Below are positions 56,011 through 64,000 of a DNA stretch of 64,000 nucleotides, one piece after another. The DNA is from Micrasema longulum (Eukaryota > Arthropoda > Insecta > Trichoptera > Brachycentridae). The stretch lies in contig JAGVSM010001107.1 in NCBI GenBank assembly GCA_022494885.1, forward strand, positions 54,564-118,563, written 5' to 3'. The translations under genes and the position numbers were made by a program. Below the pieces are notes generated by a model. That model was not told the DNA's origin. It worked only from the letters and a program-made list of their open reading frames with translations, and ran no database searches. Numbering within the stretch: position 1 is the stretch's first letter; every line of letters starts with the position of its first letter.

Positions 56011-56332
56011 AAATTTACATTATCATAATTCCCTTTCGGAAGTAATCTCCCCTACAGAAGGATAAATAATATTCTATGCATTTTGTAGCCGAAGCACGCA
56101 ATATTGACCTAATTATTAGGAACAGTTAATTGCATCTACGTGATCAGGTCTCAATGTCAAATAATCTCTTGTGCACTGTTGATCCCAATTGAATAATGCT
56201 TTAACTTCAAGTCATTTGAGAATCGTAATTATTGATGATTGATCAGGAAATAACTAATAATGACCAAATAAAATCCACTTGAATGTCCATTGGAATAAGA
56301 ATCTTATCATTTTATTTACATAATCATCTTCT

Positions 56333-56520
56333 TCAAACAAAGGCAGAATAGTAAATGTTAAACAGCGATAAATGACCACTCATAAGCCCTCTAAATGTTA
56401 AAAATGTCTATATTCCGTTCTATGAAATGTTATTCATCTCTTTTGTTATTAAAATTAATAACTCCCAAAGGGGTTTAATCCAGGTCTACTCAAAATATTG
56501 TTGATAAAACCAGCTGGTCC
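56333..56520 (+). repeat. R380, subfamily B, damaged
   Basis: 'caaaggcagaatagtaaatg', 'ccactcataagccctct', 'ttattcatctcttttgtta' and 'aataactcccaaaggggttt'. The 'aaccagccaatgacaggt' block is deleted. Confidence 0.75.
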
Positions 56521-56545
56521 GAGTAAAAGTATTAAAATTGTGTCC

Positions 56546-56718
56546 TGGGTTGTAGTCCTGTGACTAGTGTCTCGGACTCACGGACCAAAGGTCTGTGGTT
56601 CGAATTCCACTCTACCCCAACTTGAATCCCATTTTCTAATAGTGAGTTATTTACAACTCGTTGAAAATGGCCCTCAAAATGAAATATTTGGGCAAATCAT
56701 AAGAAAGCCAATATTTAT
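56546..56718 (+). mobile_element. SINE-2
   Basis: Head 'tgggttgtagtcctgtgact', 'gtctcggactcacggacc', B box GGTTCGAATTCC, body 'aacttgaatcccattttcta' and 'gaaaatggccctcaaaatg'. A near-intact head. Confidence 0.85.
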
Positions 56719-56724
56719 TTTACA

Positions 56725-57145
56725 ATAAAAAAAAAGATTAAGGAAGAGAAAGGAGATATTTCTCGAGACGTGATTATAAAGATACTGTAGAGACATCTTT
56801 GATATTGGATGGAAGATGATTCCACAGTCGAGTAGCATAGACACTATATGAGTTAGAGAAGAAAGAGGAATTGTGGATGGTATTTAAAGGGATGCTTTTA
56901 GAATTAGAACGAAGAGGTAAACGATGAACTGAGAAGCCTTACTTTTTTTTAATGGAGTTCAGTAAACAGAAGTGAGAAGGAGTGATAGTGTCTCCGCTGT
57001 CTAATTTTTAGCCATTTCAGTTACCTACGATAATCAAAAATGTGGTCATATTTTCTAAGACCAACAATATATCTTATACATGTATTCTGAAGTCGTTCAA
57101 GTTTATCGAGTAGTTCATAGCTCAAATCAGTCATGGAAATATCTA
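56725..57145 (-). mobile_element. CR1-like LINE ORF2 C-terminus, minus
   Basis: In broken frames: 'MTDLSYELLDKLERLQN', 'TCIRYIVGLRKYDHIFDY', 'LKWLKIRQRRHYHSFSLL', then 'NSYSVYATRLWNHLPSNIKD' and a stop. The same block order as the 15.4- and 38.4-kb LINEs, closest to the former. The 3' UTR is not preserved past 56725, where a SINE-2 begins. Confidence 0.85.
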
Positions 57146-57149
57146 AAAA

Positions 57150-57565
57150 ATAGAAAATTATTTTTAGGCGCTGCCTAGTAAATAGGTGAAATACCTTGGT
57201 CAGAATCTCACCAGCATCAATAAAGGTCTTAGCTCGTTTACTTTACAGAGATCAACAGATGGGAAAATTGAAGGAATATAGATGTAAAAAATGTGAGTCT
57301 ATTGAACACAGTGTTCAGTAAACTTAAATCAGTGTTTGATATCTTATATTATAGTTTTAATATAGAGTTCTAAAAAATAAACGCCAAATCAATTAACAAT
57401 GAGTATAGATGTTAAAACTTAGGCTGAATAATAAATGTTAAACAGTGTATAAAGTGGCTACTTAAACCAGCCAATAACAGGTCATAAGCCCTGTAAATGC
57501 CTAGACTTTTATATTCTTTTGTGTAAAATGTTATTCATTTCCGTTGTAATAGGTTAATTTTATAA
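57150..57565 (+). repeat. R380, subfamily B, interrupted by a small insertion
   Basis: 'ttaggcgctgcctagtaaat' to 'gaaggaatatagatgt' (57150-57285), then an insert, then 'gagtatagatgttaaaactt' through 'aacaggtcataagccctgta' to 57565. The repeated 12 bases GA(A/G)TATAGATGT flank the insert. Confidence 0.85.
57286..57400 (+). mobile_element. Small insertion with 12-base target duplication
   Basis: About 115 bases flanked by GAATATAGATGT (57274-57285) and GAGTATAGATGT (57401-57412). Its right half resembles 17775-17850 ('aaaataaacgccaaatcaat'). No coding capacity. Confidence 0.65.
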
Positions 57566-57569
57566 TTGA

Positions 57570-58205
57570 TTTCGAATATACATGCAGTCGGGATTTAGAA
57601 TTTCATTATGGAATTGCTTACGAAGCTTATAAGCGCAATGAAGCTTATTTCCGGTAGGCTAAACAAAGGATAATTCCGTACGCCTACATTTAATAAAGCA
57701 CTCAATTAGAGATAATATTTCAATTAGAATTTTACTCTCTCGTCCTGTTTCGGTGGCTTTCATGGCTAATAAAACGTTCCTTATAAAACTATGATTTTAA
57801 AAAAAGAAAAAAAAGCGGTATTTAAAAAAATGTATTTTATAAACTTCGAAACATACTCGAATTTCAGTCAATTTTTTTTATTCGTTTACCTATGCTGATA
57901 AATTTACATTTCTAGATTTCAGCAGCCGTTCAGTTGTACATACGTTTTTATTTTATTTAAATTGCGATTTGTATATAATAAAATATGTACGATACAAGCA
58001 TAAAGAAAATGGCTTCAATCCAATTCTAAATATTTTACTTAAAATACATCAAATTGTTGAAAATTTCTTACAAAACATTACCATATATTTTATTCGTTTC
58101 GCGATTTTTTTCTAAAAGCTGACTTGTTGCTCATGAGAGCAGGAAGGTTTTGTTCGTAAATACTAGTTATAACTCGGATGCTGAAGTTAACACAGTTATC
58201 AACAA
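57570..58205. other. AT-rich spacer
   Basis: Nothing recognised. Confidence 0.4.
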
Positions 58206-58210
58206 TAAAA

Positions 58211-58402
58211 GATAACTTCTCATTGTAATGCGGGCCCTGGGACAATGAAACCATCGCCAACTTCCCTTTCGCACCTTATAGTGCATAGGCCACTGCGTTG
58301 ATACAATAACCGCAGCGTATTCTCATCGTAACATAAAGGTAGGGTGATAAATATGATCAGTCTTGTGGCCGTCCAGGGCCCCGATTACAATAGGAAGTTA
58401 AC
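58211..58402. repeat. Inverted repeat enclosing a SINE-1 3' end
   Basis: Arms 58211-58243 ('cattgtaatgcgggccctgg') and 58371-58402 ('ccagggccccgattacaata') pair over about 32 bases with mismatches. Between them 58250-58368 is a minus-strand SINE-1 end ('cctttcgcaccttatagtgc', 'aacataaaggtagggtgata'). Confidence 0.7.
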
Positions 58403-58404
58403 AG

Positions 58405-59430
58405 AGTTGTCTTCAATGGTATATAAATTAAAATCGATTTACCTGAACAAAAAAAATTACAAATTTGTACGATGTTTTTTTTAAAACATATTCAGTTACA
58501 TGTTGCCTACGAAGACATTTCTAATTTTTGTACAATTATCTACACAACTGTAGAAAAATATCAATTTTACTAAAAAGTAATCGAAATATCAAAAAGGATA
58601 ATTCGTTATGATTGTAAAACAACGATGCATGTGACTTTCTTCAAATCTACATGAGAGCGGTTTATTTTTTTTCTTTAATAGTTTATAAACAGATAAGTTA
58701 ACAATATTACTGACAAATAAATTTTTGTATAAATTCAATACATAAATTTACACTAACGTTTTCCATTACGTAAAAGAAAAAACAATTCTTGTCTTCATAA
58801 TGGGGAATGACGTCTTACAATAATTTGAATATTTTATTTTAATTTTTAATATTTTTAGCATAGAATTAAGAATAGTCCAGAAGGAGCGTAAAATATTATT
58901 TAAATACATCGGACTGTGTCCAATAATCCCCCCGTTATGCTCCACTTTCGCCGCGCGTATTCGTGATATCGCCGCGTAATGTTGCACGAAAGCAAAAAAT
59001 ATAATTATAACACTGATGTAAGGTAAAAAAAAAGCAATATGTTAATTTCTCTAAAATTTTATTGTGCACGCGGAAATATTGATTGACACAACAGAGTTGA
59101 TAAGTAAAGGGTCATTTAATTTGAGTAATTGAATTAACGAACTTTAAACTTAAAATATAAAACAAATTTTATTTTACATAAAACGGATATTTTTATATCA
59201 TGTTAAATAATATTTGATATTTTAAATATAATGTCGGTCAAATATTCTCCACAGAGTTGTTTTATCCGAGGTCCAATTTTCATTATTTTTCTTATTAGAT
59301 GAGCAAAGTAGGGTAAAAAAATTTACTACCCTGGCAACACTAACGAAATGTTCATTTTGTTTCTTTGACAATCTAGCAGATGGAAAAATAATTCAATGTT
59401 TAAATAATTAATTTGCGACTTACACATTAA
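58405..59430. other. AT-rich spacer
   Basis: 58618-58665 ('caacgatgcatgtgactttc', 'acatgagagcggttta') recurs at 40945-40995. Nothing else recognised. Confidence 0.4.
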
Positions 59431-59432
59431 TT

Positions 59433-59510
59433 GGCTAATTATTGGTCAGTGCGTTTGCCTACCATGCAAGAAGGCTCGAGTTCGATTCCCGAGAAGGTTT
59501 GAAAAAATAT
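59433..59510 (+). mobile_element. SINE-1 head
   Basis: 'attggtcagtgcgtttgcct', 'accatgcaagaaggctcg' and a perfect B box GTTCGATTCCC at the expected spacing. The body after 59510 is not recognisable. Confidence 0.75.
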
Positions 59511-59926
59511 CATTAAGTTGTTTTATACATTTATAAGGATGTGTGACAGTTTTGCTGCGTTACTAAGTTAGTAATTTAGTCCTTAGGCGGTAAACTAATC
59601 AGGATGAGCGTTGGCGCCGGAGATGGCTTGTTAAATGACGCACTTCCGTTCGATGACTAGTGACTCCTTCGCACGTGTCAAATTGCTTATCATTTTTATG
59701 CCATACAGGATGAACGATTTTTAAATAAATTATTATAAAATAAAAACTTAATGACTAGTGTTTATTTTATTATAGAACGCAACTTTACTCACCCACCAAA
59801 CCAGTATTAGTTTCTACCGCTGATTAATTTGTATTTTTTTGGTTAGACTGTATAATGAGAAAGTTCAGTGGTTTATTTAAATTTATCAATAGACTTAAAA
59901 TAAGCCAAAACATTTAAAAAAAAAAT

Positions 59927-60050
59927 TTTATGTATCGTGTTATCAGCGCTACGAAGTTTTGTATTTATGAAATTACCCCGCATGTGACGTCTCAAGTTCT
60001 CTTCCGCTGCTTCTCGGTCAGTTCTGCCGATTGGTAAGGCGGATAAAAAA
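59927..60050 (+). repeat. Dispersed repeat also at 49.8 and 63.93 kb
   Basis: 'tatcgtgttatcagcgctac', 'gaaattaccccgcatgtgac', 'gtctcaagttctcttccgct' and 'cggtcagttctgccgattgg'. The 63928-64000 copy has the same left part and is cut by the window edge. Confidence 0.7.
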
Positions 60051-60183
60051 AATTATGTGTTTGAAATAGAACTATAACTTTTGACATGAGTTTCCGATTA
60101 TGTTCCAAACTGAAACCGATATTGTTGTGAAGAGATTTATTTGATTGAATTATTATTACCACTTTTTAAAAAAAAATTACAAA

Positions 60184-60326
60184 TATTTCATCTTTGGAAG
60201 TCATTCACAGCGAGTTGTACACAACTCACTAATAGAAAATGTGAATCAAGTTCGGGTAGAGTGGGGTTCGAACCTCGGATCTCTGATCCGTGAGTCCGCT
60301 ATACTAGTCACTGGACCACAACCCAA
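60184..60326 (-). mobile_element. SINE-2, minus
   Basis: Inverse body ('cgagttgtacacaactcact', 'aatagaaaatgtgaatcaag') and head with B box as 'ggggttcgaacc', ending 'gtcactggaccacaaccca'. Confidence 0.85.
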
Positions 60327-60339
60327 ATCAAATACTAGG

Positions 60340-60745
60340 CTAGGAGTGGTTTCACTTCACTAAAATCAACAGATGGAAGAATTGAAAAAATATGGGTGTT
60401 CACGCATAGTCAATATGGTGAATGTTACGCAGTGTGTAAAGTAGCCACTTAATCAGGCACTTAAAACAGGCGCGGCGCAGTTTGCTAAACGGCCAACTGT
60501 GAAACTGGCGTCGCGGGTTAGAATCCCACCAGTTGCAAGAAAAAAAAACCAAGAAATATTATTTCCTCAATTGGTCTGGGCGTTGTGGTGTATTTTTCAT
60601 AGCTACCTTTTACATTCCTTCTTTCCCACCCGCCAACAAGCCTCTTAAATATAGGTTTAGCGGGTTTTTTTTAAAGGAAATGACAGACCGTAAGCCCTGT
60701 AAATGCCTTAAGTTCCATATTTATAGTGACCCACCCAAGTTTTGG
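60340..60745 (+). repeat. R380 split by a SINE
   Basis: 60340-60465 ('caacagatggaagaattgaa', 'ttacgcagtgtgtaaagtag', 'ccacttaa') and 60680-60745 ('atgacagaccgtaagccctg', 'taaatgcc') are the two halves of one unit, separated by a different tRNA-headed SINE. Confidence 0.8.
60466..60679 (+). mobile_element. tRNA-headed SINE (family 5) inserted in R380
   Basis: Head 'ggcgcggcgcagtttgctaa', B-box-like 'gggttagaatccc', an A run, then 'ttggtctgggcgttgtggtg'. The 3' part has an inverted 'acccgc...gcgggt' with a T-run. No second copy was seen in the window. Confidence 0.6.
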
Positions 60746-61700
60746 TTTTGACCAGATTCGACAAAAAAATTGCCGAAACTTCGGCTCAGCCAAAACCTGC
60801 GGTCGGGATGGTGCGGATTACATCAGGCGGACAGGGCTTTTGCGATTCTCCACCCCACCGATCTTTAATATTTATTTACAAGCAAATTTTTTAAAAGTTT
60901 TAATTATTTTTTTTATAAAAGTCTCACTAATGTATTCACTACATATTTAAAGAAAATAGCATATTAAAAGATATTGGATTGTTATCAATTCAAATATTAG
61001 TTACTGTATTGCCATTGTCTAACATAAAAAATACACACTACACTGATTTTGTGATTTGTTGACTATAGTTAGTTGTTTTAAAATGTTTATATTTATATAT
61101 TTTAAATAACTTTACAGTAAATGAGTTAATGTTCCGATAGCGTACATTGAAAATCTGTTACATATAAGTTATATTATTTTGTTATTTTATTTTTAAAACA
61201 GTTTAGTATTATACCTAGGGTATTTAATATACAATCCCATCAAATCAATGATTTTTGCTATTTCGAATATACGGCGTTATCTTTATTTTTATTATTTTAT
61301 TTTTTTAAATTATTCTTTTTACCTAAGTATGTCAAGTTTTAAAATACCAAAGTTTATATATGTAATAATGTATAAAACAACTGTGTAATACGAGTATGTA
61401 CAGATATTTTGTTATTATATTATTTCATAATTTTATAATAGAACACTGTTATGATAAATGTATTTATGTTTATGTTTATAAAAGTCATTTTTGCCGTGTA
61501 CACACTAATAAATAAAATGAATAAATAAGTAATATTGTACAACATAACAGCTAACAAAAAGCACTAAAAATAAACTAAAGGACTCATTAAATTTACGCTT
61601 TTTATTTTATTGAGTATTTTATTTTACACTTATTGAATTAATGAACTCGCAACGTTTGACAATAAAAACGTCGAATTTTAGGCATTTTAAAGTGATTTTT
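60746..61700. other. AT-rich spacer
   Basis: 60760-60860 is slightly GC-richer. The end near 61500 ('taataaataaaatgaataaa') could be a LINE tail. Nothing coding. Confidence 0.4.
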
Positions 61701-61704
61701 AACT

Positions 61705-62400
61705 TTTAAATTTGTTGCAAAAGAGAGGGAAAACATTTTTGAGATGGGGAAATGGGAGTCTAGTCAGATGGAAAAGGTAAAGAAATGTGGATGTTCAAAC
61801 AAAGGCAGAATGATAAATGTTATACAGTGAGTAAAGAGGCTACTTAAACCAGCCAATGACAGGTCATAAGCCCTGTAAATGCCTAGACTCTCACATTCCC
61901 TTCTTAAAAATGTTTTCCCTTTCTATTGCAACAAATTTAAATATAAACAACTCCTTAGGGAGAAAATCCAGCCAGTCTGCAAGCATTTGTCATACTCAAA
62001 ACATTGAAAAATTAACTACCTGGTAAAAGAAGAAGTATACGAATTGAAAGAAAAAAATTTAGGCGTTGCCTGGTAGGTGATTTGGTTCAGCTGGATGAAT
62101 CTCACCCACATGATAAAGGTTTCAGCTCTTTACTTCACAAAAGTCAACAGATTGAAGATTTGAGGAAATGTGCATGTTTAAACGTAGGCAGAATGGTGAA
62201 TATTACACAGTATGTAAAGTAGACACTTAAACCAGCCAATGACAGGTCATAAGCCCTGTAAATGCCTAGACTCCCATATTCCCTTCTCAAAAATGTGTTC
62301 CTTGTCCGTTGCAACAAATTTTAATATGAACAACTCCCTAGGGAGGAAATCCAGCCAGTCTGCAAGCATTAAGACATACTCAAAGCATTGTTGATTTTTA
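61705..62400. repeat. R380 locus: short minus piece, then ~1.7 tandem units plus
   Basis: 61705-61757 is minus ('aaaagagagggaaaacattt'). From 61758 the plus orientation runs with 'gtaaag' before the 'acttaaaccagccaatgaca' block at 61831 and again at 62214, a period of 383. The second unit ends at 'tctgcaagcattaagacata'. This is the longest R380 locus in the window and is subfamily A. Confidence 0.9.
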
Positions 62401-62507
62401 ACATATTTAAATGAGTTTCGGTTTCGGCAGAATATTTTGTTTCGTTCGGTCACTATATATTTCCCTTTTTAAAATGCGCTTCATTTCTGTTTTCGTTTGT
62501 TTTAGAT

Positions 62508-63225
62508 ATATTGCACATTTAGGACGAAAACGACTCAACTAAAAAAATCTACTTTTTGGGAAACTGCAAAAGACGAATGTAAATTATGAAACTTTTGTAT
62601 TTTTTTGTCGATTGTTTCGTATTTTTCGAAGTAGGCACCAAATTTTGAGTTAAAAATTATATCAAAGGCATTCAACTATGAATCCATGAAAAAAAAACGT
62701 AACAAAAATTCATTATTATAAGTTTAAACAAGACATTTTTTTAATGACTCATTATAATATTGAAAAAAAAACAAACAAACAAACGAACTTTGATAAATAA
62801 GATAATGACATAATTTTTATTAGATCTAGAGATTTTTATAGATAAACTTAAATAAATCACTGAGATTATCGGTAAGTCGGAACGAAATAATAAAAAGGCT
62901 AAATTGGTCGTTTTAAAATTTAAAAAAATAAAGTCAACAGGCCATTTGTATCGGAATAAAATTGACTCAACCGGATTTCGGTCACTACATGTTTGTCTGC
63001 GTTGCGTCCTTCACACAGCAATATAAACACAACACTAATAGCGTCGCTTCTGTACTGACATGGAATCTTAATTTTCTGAGTAGCAAAGAGACCGATGACC
63101 CACCCAAATGTTGCATTTTTTTTAATGAAGAAAGTTGGATAGTGTTCGTTAGAGTCGTTTTATGGTCTTTACTTATTTTAATGTTTTTTTTGAGTTGAGT
63201 CGTTTTCGTTCCAAAGATGCGATAT
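62508..63225. mobile_element. TIR element, copy 2 (718 bp)
   Basis: Left TIR 'atattgcacatttaggacga' and right 'ttccaaagatgcgatat' are inverted. The interior matches 43409-44214 in order with deletions. The right TIR keeps 'gagttgagtcgttttcgtt', the best preserved terminal sequence of the family. Confidence 0.85.
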
Positions 63226-63927
63226 ATTTTGTTATTGTTGTTTATTCAATAGTCCTGTCTTACATATCTTATTGTCCTTACTCATACATAATATAAGATC
63301 AATCATATTGCCCAATGTTTCACACGCCATTGTCCATACGTCTATATAATATCACCGAGTCCAAAGATGGAAATAATATCACCAAGTCCGTTTCTTGACT
63401 CGGACCGTCCAATTACACGAGATTAGACCACCCAGCCCAGGACGCGAAGGTCGTGGTTTAGCATAAGTCCTCGCTTTTTGTCTCTGTTATAAATTCAGAA
63501 TTAAACATGTTATTTGCAGTTAGACACCTCAACCCGTCGGCGGGCTAACAAAGGATCCACGGGACCACCTGAGGAAAAAATCAAATAAAAACGAGCTGTC
63601 GTTGATTAGACCCTGTCCGTCCGACGCTATAAAAAAATCTTCGAAAATGACGTAAGAAACAAAGGAAATCAACTGAAACGACAAAAAATCATAATCGCCA
63701 ATAGAGCAAATATTTGGCGAGATTTGTTCGGCCTTGTTAGGTGTCTGTTTATCGCTTTTTTAGCGTATTTAGCAACCTACATCCAAAACGATTTGTAAGT
63801 TTAAATTTTTTATCTATAAAAGCTGCCACTTCTAAGATTTTCGTGCCGCGGTTTCGATCTTATTATTACAATAAGGAAATTTAGTGTTTTTTTTTATTTG
63901 TTAAAAGATTATCAAACTAAGCTAAAT
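63226..63927. other. Spacer, less AT-rich
   Basis: 63350-63620 is noticeably less AT-rich ('gactcggaccgtccaattac', 'cccagcccaggacgcgaagg', 'acccgtcggcgggctaac'). No gene or repeat could be assigned. Confidence 0.4.
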
Positions 63928-64000
63928 GTTTTATTTTATGTATCGTATTATCAGCGCCATGATTTTTCAAAGTTTTGCATTTTTGAAATTACTCCGCGTG
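63928..64000 (+). repeat. Dispersed repeat, cut by the window edge
   Basis: Starts 'attttatgtatcgtattatc', then 'cagcgcc', and continues as at 59927 ('gaaattactccgcgtg'). Confidence 0.7.

Overview
This window is a gene-poor, strongly AT-rich stretch of animal nuclear DNA. It is almost certainly arthropod and probably insect. The grounds are several non-LTR retrotransposon types usual in insects, at least three tRNA-headed SINE families, Tc1/mariner-type transposase relics and the absence of any bacterial gene structure. I cannot fix the order: a lepidopteran-like repeat mix is plausible but unproven. I found no intact host gene. The longest stop-free stretch (about 200 codons, near 38.1-38.7 kb) is the end of a retrotransposon ORF. 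Almost everything I can name is a decayed, truncated or nested mobile element.

Layout. 0-9 kb: SINE-1 pieces, a tRNA-like head joined to a LINE 3' tail (2.5-2.9 kb), a 1.15-kb fold-back element inserted in an older SINE (3.0-4.1 kb), one copy of the dispersed ~380-bp repeat (called R380 here), SINE-2, an RNase H-type LINE end and a Tc1/mariner-like transposase relic (8.4-9.1 kb). 9-20 kb: LINE ORF ends on both strands, an RTE-like 3' end, a fold-back element split by a LINE end with a visible 14-bp target duplication (11.6-12.2 kb), tandem and inverted R380 copies, full-length SINE-1 and more SINE-2/SINE-3. 20-32 kb: SINEs, two nested RTE-like 3' ends with a reverse-transcriptase fragment in opposite orientation (25.2-26.5 kb), a mariner pseudogene (28.1-28.7 kb) and inverted R380. 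32-41 kb: LINE ORF2 relics, a 289-bp palindrome, an internally deleted LINE next to a TIR element, and several copies of one LINE 3' UTR. 42-49 kb: a TIR element, a SINE-3 split by another TIR element, and an RTE-like end. 49-64 kb: SINEs, one end of the fold-back family, many R380 loci (several inverted, one tandem) and a second copy of the TIR element.

The elements do not form a pathway; they record insertions into one another. The RTE-like and CR1/jockey-like LINEs would have supplied the retrotransposition machinery. The SINEs, R380 and TIR elements carry no recognised protein and would have depended on machinery made elsewhere. The two items most worth following are R380, which occurs dispersed, tandem and head-to-head, and the hammerhead-like CTGANGA...GAAA cores in two unrelated fold-back families.
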